Shown here in pieces: positions 33,301 through 42,275 of a stretch of DNA of 64,000 bases (position 1 is the first letter of the stretch; every line of letters starts with the position of its first letter). Made by a program: the position numbers and the translations under genes. The DNA is taken from contig JANAVB010033216.1 in NCBI GenBank assembly GCA_029216955.1, forward strand, positions 7,613,138 through 7,677,137, in the 5' to 3' direction. The stretch is from Iris pallida. Taxonomy: Eukaryota; Streptophyta; Magnoliopsida; Asparagales; Iridaceae. The notes beneath the pieces are model-generated. The model saw only the letters and a program-made list of their open reading frames with translations. It ran no database searches and was not told where the DNA came from.

Positions 33301-34147
33301 AGTATAAAATTAGTTAATAGTTAATTATTAATCATAATTAATCACTCTCTTTTCAATAAATCCTGCCATTAACCAATATTTAGTGACTCATAGTTAATTT
33401 AACTCAAAAATATACTTAGTAACATCCTGTTGCAAAATAGTAACAAAATAGTAATTAAATCAAGAAAACCAGTTACTAATCAAAAATTTAATAATCTCTA
33501 ATATCACGGAGATCAGTAATAAATAACTTTAGCAAGCAAAGCAAGTAATAATAGCAACAAAAAATAGGTTTAGAAATATTAGCCAATAAACAGAATAAAA
33601 TTAACTAATAATGATGATAAGGTTTTGTAATTAGTAATACCAGAGAAAAATAAAAAATTGAATTAAATTATTCCAACAAGGTTTATAGGAAATGATACCT
33701 TTACAAGAAAAGAAAAATATAGAAAAATTTAGGAAATCTACAAAAATGAATTTAGGGAGTTACAAATAGACAAGAAGAAATTAGAAATTACCCAAAAATA
33801 ATAGCGTAGGATGGAAGAGAACGTGCCAAAACCCTTGGATCCGAAGTTTTGGGATATATCACCACAAGAACAAGGAGAAAATTAGGGTTAGAGTTTAGGA
33901 GTTTTCGTGGTAGTGGTTGTTCTGTTCGTGAGGAAGAAGATGAAGTGTGGTGTTGTTTAAATAGAAGTGGGCGAGCAGCAGTTGTAACTCCTCTTCCCGT
34001 AATTTTTTTAATATTATTTATTTATTTATTTGAATTAAATGGTAATTTTTAGAATTTTATAAATATTTAATTATTTAGTTATTACGATAGATGGCCTTAG
34101 TCATGGTTGTGATTGGAGTACAAAACGACTAGAAATCATGGCAAGGA
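30310..34147 (-). mobile_element. Putative long gypsy-type LTR, larger part
   Basis: Opens TGTCACGACCTGC, so on the minus strand it ends GCAGGTCGTGACA like the other long LTRs here. Its other end is probably at 42275 (42179-42275), since a Sirevirus with target duplication AAGGA/ACGGA is inserted at 34148. A minus-strand TATA-like box lies at 33957-33964, about 290 bases into the reconstructed LTR. It contains a very AT-rich zone (31220-31800) and a GC-rich zone (32440-33130) with short ORFs of no recognisable product. No matching 5-base duplication was found at 30310/42275, so the outer boundaries are tentative. Confidence 0.45.
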
Positions 34148-35090
34148 TGTTGACACAAAGTCACCGTCAACCAAATATTGATAACATTGACTAAATAATA
34201 TTTATAATAATTCAATACGACACACGACGTCTACATCAAGCTCAAGACAGACGACAGCTCAGTCTCTACAATTCAGTTGTATATGAGTCTGTATTTTATA
34301 CTTTTATTGAGTCTAGACTGTTGTAAACTGTGTCATGCTGAGCTCTTGAGACTTGACCTATAGCCTACCCAAAGATCCATAAACTCCACCATCCAGAAAA
34401 TGTCCATTGGTCCCCAAGAACCAGTTCTGTGCTCTGGAGACAGAGTTCGGGCCGAACTCTGCCTCCACACAGAGTTCGGGCCGAACTCTGTCCCCTAAAA
34501 ATCAGCAACCTTAATTTTAGGGTTAGCTGGTTGCTAGTTGTCCAACGGCCAAATATTTGAAATTTTCTACCCGAATTCTGGCCGAATTCTGCCTACAAAA
34601 ACCCTATAAATAGGCCTAGAATTCTCTCATTTCAAATCATCCAATCTTCTCTTCTCTTCTCTCTTAAGCTCAAATAAGCCATACCCTTCCCATCTACTAG
34701 CCACAAGCTTCCTAAGTCTCGAGTGCTCAGCATCTCCCAGTTAGGAGTCTTGTGCAAGAGTTGAAGAAGTCGCTTGGAAAATTCTGAGCAAATCGCCACT
34801 GCGATCCTCTGTAAGAAATTGACGTGCTCTTCTGAAGAAAAGGCACGGGTTGTAAACTACTATTTTACAAATAGTGGATTTAATCCTGAGCTAGAGTTCT
34901 CAGGCCTGGACTAGTCCTCCACGAGGGAAACCAGGTTAAAATCGGCTGTGTTTGCGTATGCTCTCTTGCTTCTCACTTTAAATTCCGCATTTACTTTGAT
35001 TAGTTTTGTTTGTGATAGAGTTAAATTTTTAATTGGATATTTTCTCTATAAACTCTATTCACCCCCTCTAGAGTTGCCATCTGTTCTTCA
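34148..35090 (+). repeat. 5' LTR of the Sirevirus
   Basis: TGTTGACACAAAG...CTGTTCTTCA. It contains two copies of the perfect palindrome AGAGTTCGGGCCGAACTCT (about 34444-34490), a TATA box at 34605-34612 and a TCTTCTCTTCTC pyrimidine stretch. The ORF at 34948 is not a gene. Confidence 0.95.
34605..34612 (+). promoter_or_regulatory. TATA box of the Sirevirus 5' LTR
   Basis: TATAAATA in ACCCTATAAATAGGCC, downstream of the palindromes. The 3' LTR carries TATAAGTA at this position, so only the 5' copy keeps the consensus. Confidence 0.65.
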
Positions 35091-35092
35091 AT

Positions 35093-35104
35093 TAGTATCA
35101 GAGC
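35093..35104 (+). promoter_or_regulatory. Primer binding site (initiator Met tRNA)
   Basis: TAGTATCAGAGC two bases after the LTR end, one mismatch from TGGTATCAGAGC, the complement of the plant initiator-Met tRNA 3' end used by copia elements. Confidence 0.85.
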
Positions 35105-35144
35105 TCTGTTCTCTTTACAAGGATTTACATCCTAGAGCTGATCT

Positions 35145-37256
35145 ATGGCAACCACACAATCCTTGATTTCCAATCACGGTGAAGGACAGTCCACTCATAG
35201 GCCTCCCCTATTTGATGGAACTAACTACACGTATTGGAAAACAAGGATGAGCTTTTATCTCAAGTCGCTAGACTTTGACCTGTGGACTGTCGTCACTGAC
35301 GGTTACAAAAAGCCCTCCAGAATAGTTGTCAACGGTGATCTTGTTGAGAAATCACATGACAAGTATTCTGACGAGGAGAAGAAATAGGCAAGTCTAGACG
35401 CGAGAGCTATTAATGCTTTATTCTGTACTATAGACAGAAATGAGTTCAACAGTGTATCTACATGCACCACATCTCACGAAGTGTGGAAACTCCTAGAAGT
35501 GACGCATGAAGGAACCACCCAAGTCAAGGAATCCAAGATAAGCCGTCTCACTCAAGAATACGAAGCTTTCAAGATGAAGCTAAACAAGACGATCATGCAA
35601 ATGTTCACAAGATTCCTCGACATCATCAACCCCCTGTCTTCACTCGGAAAGCAATATTCAAATCACGAGAAGATTCGCAAGCTACTTAGGGGGCTACCAA
35701 AAATTTGGAACCCTAAGGTGACAGCCATCATTGAAGGAAATGATCTTACAACCATGTCCATGAAGACCTTGATGGGAAAGCTAATGACTCATGAGCTTGA
35801 CCTCAAGGACTTCGAAGAGACTGCTCCTAAGGCTAAGGAGATCGCACTCAAAGCTCACCGACGGAGGGCTGAACCCGAAGAGACGGATGACGACAACTCA
35901 GAAGAAGATGATCAAGCCCTTATGGTCCGCAATTTCAAGAAATTCCTTCGCTTCAATCGAAGGAAGAAGGAACCACAAGAAGATGATGAAGAAGAGCCAA
36001 CTTGCTATGGTTGCAAGAAGACTGGACACGTCCGAAAAGATTGTCCATTCTTGAAGAAGAGCAACCGCTATGAGAAGCCATACAAGAAGACTTCATCAAA
36101 GAAATATGCCAACACAAGCATTTGGCATGAAAGCGAAGCTAGTGACTCCGAGGAAGAAAAGGACTCTCCTCAAGATACGGCTAATGTGTGCCTAATGGCA
36201 ACATCCGATAAGGTATCAAACGAAACTCTTGACGACTTCTCTTTTGATGAACTTGGCGATGCTTTCACCGATTTACTCGATGATCACAAAAAGATCATTG
36301 GTAAATACAAACACGCCAAGGACAAAATCAAAAGTCATGAAGTCAAAATTCAAAGACTTTCTCTATTGCTTGATAACATTAGAGACACTTCATCCACGGA
36401 AGTCACAGATGAGGTATCGAAGCTTAAACTAAGCCTTCATGATGCTGAAACACGTATTGAGCAACAAACACAAGAAATCACAACACTCAACACGATGCTT
36501 GCTGAAGAAAAGAGTAGACACAAGATTTCCATGACTAAGATATATAGCTTAAATGCTAAGGTTACTGAACTGCAGGTTGTCTCTAAGAGATTAGAGACTA
36601 GATTGGGAAAACAGGTTGTTCAACGTCAAACCCAATCTCATGAGACACCCACAAAGCATAACACTCCTCATGCTAGTCATCCGCATCATCCATCTACAAC
36701 ACATAATCATGCTTTCATATACACACAATTTCACAAAGGACACAAACCACATGCACATAGAAATAATTATCATATGTCACAAAATCATCATGTTACACAT
36801 AGATACAATCATCATATTGCATAAAGACACAATCAACATCACTCTACTTATAGACAACATCACCATGTCATACCATATAGACAACATCACCATACTCCAT
36901 ATAGACAACATCATCATGCTCCATATAGACAACATCATCATGCTCCATATAGACAATATCACCATGCCACTCCACAACACTCTATGCATAATCATCATCA
37001 ACATGCTAATCATCATACTTCTGCTCATTACACTGCTTATAGACATCATCCGCATGCTCCTAATATAAATAGGAATGCTACATGTACTTATTGTGGTTTA
37101 CATGGACACATATCACCACAATGTAGAATTAGAAGATTAGTTGATAGAAAAATATATGCATGGTTTCCAAAAACTAACTTTTCAGGACCCTCAAGAAATT
37201 GGGTACCAAAGGTCACATCTACTCTCGATGTAGGTGGACCTTCCTTCCTCAACTAA
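35145..37256 (+). pseudogene. gag: Sirevirus Gag, two in-frame stops
   Basis: One frame from ATG 35145 to 37256, interrupted by TAG (35385-35387) and TAA (36822-36824). The N-terminus has PPLFDGTNYTYWKTRM, the UBN2/gag_pre start of copia Gag. The central part is a gag domain ending about residue 230. A CX2CX4HX4C zinc knuckle (CYGCKKTGHVRKDC) is at 36003-36044. A long heptad-rich coiled coil (about 36290-36610) is a Sirevirus trait linked in known members to dynein light-chain-like proteins. A His-rich tail follows, with octapeptide repeats (about 36840-36965), then a second knuckle, CTYCGLHGHISPQC, near 37083. The protease frame starts in another frame at the end. Confidence 0.88.
36776..36972 (+). 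repeat. 24-base tandem repeat encoding a His-rich octapeptide
   Basis: Several units of about 24 bases (TATAGACAACATCATCATGC with variants) encode Y-R-Q-H-H-H-A-P-like octapeptides within Gag. Units vary mostly at synonymous or conservative positions. They lie between the two zinc knuckles. Confidence 0.85.
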
Positions 37257-37512
37257 GAGTAGGTGGATTCTTGATAGTGGATGCTCGCGACATATGACAG
37301 GAGACGCAAATCTTTTCGCATCACTATCGATAAAGAGAGAAGGATATGTATCCTTCGGCAACAACCTCAAAGGTTATATTATAGGTAATGGTAATATTGG
37401 TTATCCTCCCTCTCCCGTAATAAAGGATGTCTGCCTAGTGACCGAGTTAAAGCATAACCTGCTCAGCATTAGTCATCTTGCTGACCATGGATATGACATT
37501 AACTTTGGATAA
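37234..37512 (+). pseudogene. Sirevirus protease
   Basis: Frame shifted relative to gag. It has the copia protease active site WILDSGCSRHMTGD (about 37264-37305) and the conserved end VCLVTELKHNLLSISHLADHGY. A stop lies at 37510-37512, after which the same frame continues with TGDITFEG. It would process Gag-Pol. Confidence 0.85.
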
Positions 37513-38712
37513 AATAAATGCCTTATTTATGATAGGTCAACGGGAGACATCACTTTTGAAGGGGTAAGAGAGGATAATATTTATACTTTCTATTTGTCTG
37601 GAAATACTAACAATGCAGGTAGATGCCTATATGCTCATAAAGATGAACGGCTACTATGGCACCAGCGTCTTGGTCATGCCAATATGGATAATATATCTAT
37701 GCTATCGACCAAGAAGCTAGTTAGAGGCTTGCCCGACATCACATTCAAAAAGGACACCGTATGTACCGAATGTGAGTTGAACAAGGCAACCAAGTCATCT
37801 TTTCATTCCATAAACTCTTGTATGCTGACCGAGTTTGAGATGAGCATGATGGGGGAGCTCAACTACTTTCTTGGGCTGCAAGTCAAACAATTGTCAAATG
37901 GAACCTTCATATGTCAGTCGAAGTATACAAAGGACATGCTGAAGAAATTCGAACTTGATAATGTTAAACCAATCAGCACTCCTATGGCTACTTCAACCAA
38001 ACTGGAACCAGATGAGAGCGGCAAACCCGTAGATCAACGTTAGTATCGAGGTATGATAGGTAGTCTACTTTATCTTACTGCTAGTCGCCCTGATATAATA
38101 TTTAGCATTTGCCTGTGTGCTAGATATCAAGCAAATCCTAAGGAATCGCACATGACCGCAGTTAAGCGTATCTTCAGATACCTTAAGGGTACGGTTACAG
38201 TAGGCCTATGGTATCCCAAGTCAACATTAATTGACCTAATTGGTTACTCTGATGCTGATTTTGCTGGATGCAAGGTCGACCGTAAAAGTACGAGCGGTAC
38301 GTGCCATTTATTAGGAAAGGCTTTAGTCTCTTGGTTTAGCAAGAAGCAGAATTCTGTCGTACTATCCACAACAGAAGCTGAATACATAGCAGCTGGGCGT
38401 TGTTATGCACAAATTTTGTGGATGAAGCAAACCCTTGAAGACTATAATTTATCTTTCATGCATTTTCCTATCTTTTGTGACAACACTAGTGTAATAAATC
38501 TTACTAAGAACCCTATTTGTCACTCACGCACGAAGTACATTGAGATACGACACCACTTTTTGCGTGATCATCAGCAAAATGGCACGATTAACTTAGAATT
38601 TATCGACACTGATCACCAGTTAGCAGACTTTTTCACAAAGCCATTATCCGAAGAGCGCTTCAATTTCCTTTGTCGTGAACTTGGAATTTTAGATGAAGCT
38701 GTCATAAATTAA
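37513..38712 (+). pseudogene. Sirevirus pol: GAG-pre-integrase fused to RT end and RNase H
   Basis: First part: LLWHQRLGHANMDNISML and CTECELNKATKSSF, the GAG-pre-integrase/HHCC zinc module (about 37640-37810). It then passes without a break to MMGELNYFLGLQVKQ, the C-terminal part of copia RT (from about 37845), so the integrase DDE core and the RT YVDD palm are deleted in frame. After a TAG (38041-38043) follow GSLLYLTASRPDI and RNase H with YSDADFAGCKVDRKSTSG, LSTTEAEYIA and HSRTKYIEIRHHFLRD, ending at 38712. It cannot provide integration or polymerase activity. Confidence 0.9.
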
Positions 38713-39468
38713 AATACACCTGCGTAAATATCGATTATATTGAGATTCTCTTAAAATAAACTTGCTATGGGTACAAGCCGAAAGGGTCCTTCTGACAACA
38801 AGGCGTAAAAGCCTAAGCGACACGGTGCACTAGTCCTCAAGACTACCGCTAGCTGGGATCCGGCCCCTGCAGCTAACCCATGGCAGCTTCAAATTATTGA
38901 ATCATGATATATTTCCTTATTTATTATAAGGCACATTTTGATTTATAATCTGCTGACATGCTATTTTTCAATTTCATATTACTATCCTTCTACTTGTACT
39001 ATCTGGTTTATTGAATCCTTTAAGCTTTATCTTTATATCTTATATTGGTTTCCCATACTTAACCAATATTTCATCCTTTTAGCCTAATTTCAGTTCTGGG
39101 ACAAGGACCCAGAATTCGGGCCGAACTCTGCCCTTACCAGAGTTCGGGCCGAGTTCGGCCTCCCTGTTCCAGAATCGGGGACTGTTCCAGCCGTGGATCT
39201 CTATGTTGATCCAATGGTCAAAATTGAACCCGACCAAGAGAAACCCTCTCCTTTATTTCGGTTTCTCTTCCCTTTCCTTCATTCTTACCACCTCCTCTAC
39301 TTCTCTACACTATTTTCTCAAAAACCTAACCCTAATTTCTTCTCTATTCTGTTCCATTCTTCCCCAAACTCAAGGAGAAGGGCTATTTTCCAATTCTCTT
39401 TCACTGTTCATCATCTATTTGAGGTATAACTCACTCTCTTCTCTATTTCAATTTCTCAATTTTGTGCA
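38713..39468 (+). other. Spacer between pol and accessory ORF, with LTR-like palindromic motifs
   Basis: No gene. At 39108-39165 it carries GAATTCGGGCCGAACTCTG and GAGTTCGGGCCGAGTTCGG, near copies of the palindrome in the LTR promoter, about 300 bases upstream of the accessory ORF. A pyrimidine-rich leader (39240-39440) precedes the ATG. The motif could drive separate transcription of the accessory ORF; this is inference. Confidence 0.55.
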
Positions 39469-40731
39469 ATGGCTCCTCGCTTGCCCAACCGTGGGAAGAG
39501 ATCTCGGACCAAGGGTGCATCCTCGTCGAGTGCTCCTCCTCCCGTTGAGCAATCCGTTGAACAACAACAACCACCTCATCCGTTGTTCAACCCTTCACGT
39601 CCTCGTGATCCAAACACTTACGACGATCGACTTTTTATATCACTAGACGCATCCAATGACTGGTTTAGTAATTTTCGGACACGTCCGATGTTTGCGGGAC
39701 ACCCCATAAATTTCATAATTTTCTCACAGTATGATGCACTCTTTAATGACCTTTGTCTTGATGAACTCGTTACTTCTAGTTCGGTCATTTATCGTAGTGC
39801 CATACAAATATTTTATTGCAATTTGACTCATGATGATACTCGTATCTATTCACGTGTTGTGGGTATTGATATCTCATTTGATGACTTTGAATTAGCTGAA
39901 TATCTTGACCTTATTGAGCCTAATTCTTGGGAGAAGCTTGTTGAAGCTAGATCCTTTATCTTTCCCGAAGGGATTTCTCTAGAGAGTTTCAAGGACGACC
40001 TGTGTAGCCCAAACACACGTCCTCGTAAGCTCTTGGCAAAGTACCTCAATCCTTACTTCTATGAGCTTCATCGGATCATTTTCAACACTATTCTACCCAA
40101 AGCGGGTTCTACCGATGAAGTTACCTACATTGAGATATCAGCTTTGTACCATCTCCACTTCCATGTTCCCTTTAACCTCCCACGCACAATGATGGATTGG
40201 ATGATCAACTGTAGGAAGAAACCAAGATCCTTGGTTTATGCTTTATATCTTCCTATGATCTTTCGTGCGTTCCATGTGCCTCTTGATAATTGTCCTTTCT
40301 TACCTGCCCCTGCCTTTCTTTCCAAGGCAAGGAGGCTTCATGCGGCCGTTGGCTCCCCGGTCGTGTCTGAGCATTCTGAGGATGAGCTGGATGCCCCTCC
40401 TCTCGGACATGATCCTCCTCCTCCTCCAGCCACTCTTGAGTCGCTTCAGGCCATGCTTCGAGATCGTTTTGCCTTAGAAGACGATCGCTGGACTCAGATA
40501 GACTACCGTACTACCCTGCAGATGAGTGCACTCAGCAATTTGCTGCATGATATTCGGTATTCCATGTCCCGTCATCCTTCTATGCCCATTCCTATGGAGC
40601 GAGATCCCGGTTGTGAGGGACATCGCATTGACGATCCTTGGGTCATGCGTTACCTGGATCCGGATGCTGCTATTGTGGACCCCAGCCGCTCTTTTCTTTC
40701 CGACACCGATGGGCCTTCTTGTGCTCCATGA
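39469..40731 (+). CDS. Sirevirus accessory protein, plant transposon protein-like (420 aa)
   Basis: Uninterrupted 420-codon ORF after pol. The N-terminus is basic and Ser-rich (RGKRSRTKG, possible nuclear targeting), with no signal peptide or membrane segment that I can see, which argues against a classical envelope protein. Residues about 50-270 form an alpha/beta-looking domain with FAGHPINFIIF, VIYRSAIQIFY, VGIDISFDDFELAEYL and the ITY/VTYIEISALYHLHFHVPFNLPRTMM to VPLDNC block. I think it resembles the Pfam 'putative plant transposon protein' family (PF20167), but cannot confirm this. The C-terminal ~130 residues are Pro-rich, then charged. A diverged relative lies at 29552-30297 in another Sirevirus. 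Its function is unknown. It is the only undamaged ORF of the element. Confidence 0.75.
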   Translation: MAPRLPNRGKRSRTKGASSSSAPPPVEQSVEQQQPPHPLFNPSRPRDPNTYDDRLFISLDASNDWFSNFRTRPMFAGHPINFIIFSQYDALFNDLCLDELVTSSSVIYRSAIQIFYCNLTHDDTRIYSRVVGIDISFDDFELAEYLDLIEPNSWEKLVEARSFIFPEGISLESFKDDLCSPNTRPRKLLAKYLNPYFYELHRIIFNTILPKAGSTDEVTYIEISALYHLHFHVPFNLPRTMMDWMINCRKKPRSLVYALYLPMIFRAFHVPLDNCPFLPAPAFLSKARRLHAAVGSPVVSEHSEDELDAPPLGHDPPPPPATLESLQAMLRDRFALEDDRWTQIDYRTTLQMSALSNLLHDIRYSMSRHPSMPIPMERDPGCEGHRIDDPWVMRYLDPDAAIVDPSRSFLSDTDGPSCAP

Positions 40732-41229
40732 TGGAGATGGCTTCTACTTGATGATGCTGCTGCTGATCGTAGTTTATGTTTTATGCTTTCTAGTATTTTC
40801 AGTTGTTTAGTTGGATTTATGTACTTGGTACACTCTTTATGATTTAGTGACTCTAGTTATGAGTTGTGACTCTTATGTTTCTGGTAGTTCTATTATTCTA
40901 TGACATTTGCTCGTTCTGTTAGTTCCTATGCTGTTTCTTCTCTTTGGGTGTGTTTGCCCATTATTACTTGATTCTTATTATATTGCTAAATGCCAAAGGG
41001 GGAGAGATATGTATATTCTGTGTATATTCTTTTTGGTATATGTGCTTTTTGGTGCTTTTGGGAGATATTCCTTATCAGGCCAACAGGTTCAACGCATTGT
41101 TTACGGGGGAGCTATCTTGTTTAGCTCGGCACCGATTATGGGGGAGCTATGCTTTTGTCATTGACTGTGTCCAGGTATGAATACTGAATATATATTTATT
41201 ATTTTGTCAATTATCAATATGGGGGAGAT
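40732..41229 (+). other. Sirevirus 3' region with four polypurine tracts
   Basis: No gene. Purine tracts: AAAGGGGGAGAGA at 40995-41007, GGGGGAG at about 41105-41111 and 41140-41146, and GGGGGAGAT at 41221-41229 directly against the LTR. The last is the functional-type plus-strand primer. Repeated tracts upstream of the LTR are a known Sirevirus feature. Confidence 0.8.
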
Positions 41230-42173
41230 TGTTGACACAAAGTCATCGTCAACCAAATATTGATAACATTGACTAAATAATATTTGTAATAATTCAATAC
41301 GACACACGACGTCTACATCAAGCTCAAGACAGACGACAGCTCAGTCTCTACAATTCAGTTGTATATGAGTCTGTATTTTATACTTTTATTGAGTCTAGAC
41401 TGTTGTAAACTGTGTCATGCTGAGCTCTTGAGACTTGACCTATAGCCTACCCAAAGATCCATAAACTCCACCATCCAGAAAATGTCCATTGGTCCCCAAG
41501 AACCAGTTCTGTGCTCTGGAGACAGAGTTCGGGCCGAACTCTGCCTCCACACAGAGTTCGGGCCGAACTCTGTCCCCTAAAAATCAGCAACCTTAATTTT
41601 AGGGTTAGCTTGTTGCTAGTTGTCCAACGGCCAAATATTTGAAATTTTCTACCCGAATTCTGGCCGAATTCTGCCTACAAAAACCCTATAAGTAGGCCTA
41701 GAATTCTCTCATTTCAAGTCATCCAATCTTCTCTTCTCTTCTCTCTTAAGCTCAAATAAGCCATACCCTTCCCATCTACTAGCCACAAGCTTCCTAAGTC
41801 TCGAGTGCTCAGCATCTCTCAGTTAGGAGTCTTGTGCAAGAGTTGAAGAAGTCGCTTGAAAAATTTCGAGCAAATCGCCACTGCGATCCTCTGTAAGAAG
41901 TTGACGTGCTCTTTTGAAGAAAAGGCACGGGTTGTAAACTACTATTTCATAAATAGTAGATTTAATCCTGAGCTAGAGTTCTCAGGCCTGGACTAGTCTT
42001 CCACGAGGGAAACCAGGTTAAAATCGGCTGTGTTTGCGTATGCTCTCTTGCTTCTCACTTTAAATTCCGTATTTACTCTGATTAGTTTTGTTTGTGATAG
42101 AGTTGAATTTTTAATTGGATATTTTCTCTATAAACTCTATTCACCCCCCTCTAGAGTTGCCATCTGTTCTTCA
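41230..42173 (+). repeat. 3' LTR of the Sirevirus
   Basis: Pairs with 34148-35090; same ends and the same double palindrome. The TATA position reads CCCTATAAGTAGG instead of CCCTATAAATAGG. Most of the ~18 differences from the 5' LTR are C/T or A/G. Confidence 0.95.
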
Positions 42174-42178
42174 ACGGA

Positions 42179-42275
42179 TAGCATGGTCGTGTGCCTTGAC
42201 TAGTGTATTAGCCATGCCAAGGAAGACCCAGTCATAAGTGTGTCCTAGCTAGGAAAAACAGACCAAGTTGTGACA
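42179..42275 (-). mobile_element. Putative long gypsy-type LTR, short 5' part
   Basis: Continues the LTR of 30310-34147 after the Sirevirus insertion. It ends on the plus strand with AAGTTGTGACA, so the minus-strand LTR would start TGTCACAACTTGG. Boundary support is limited to the TG...CA ends. Confidence 0.4.

Larger units (their letters stand above)
34148..42173 (+). mobile_element. Sirevirus (Ty1/copia) element, internally deleted, with accessory ORF
   Basis: About 8.0 kb, bounded by two LTRs (943 and 944 bases) and a near-perfect target duplication AAGGA (34143-34147) / ACGGA (42174-42178). Order: LTR, PBS, gag, protease, GAG-pre-integrase, [integrase core and most of RT missing], RT end and RNase H, accessory ORF, several polypurine tracts, LTR. 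The long coiled-coil Gag, ORF after pol, LTR palindromes and multiple polypurine tracts are Sirevirus traits. By eye the LTRs differ by about 18 substitutions and one indel, nearly all transitions, so the insertion is fairly recent. It could move only with helper proteins. Confidence 0.93.

Noticed and set aside
39469..40731. Classical envelope gene
   Set aside because: No signal peptide, transmembrane helix or furin-like site seen; described as an accessory ORF instead.
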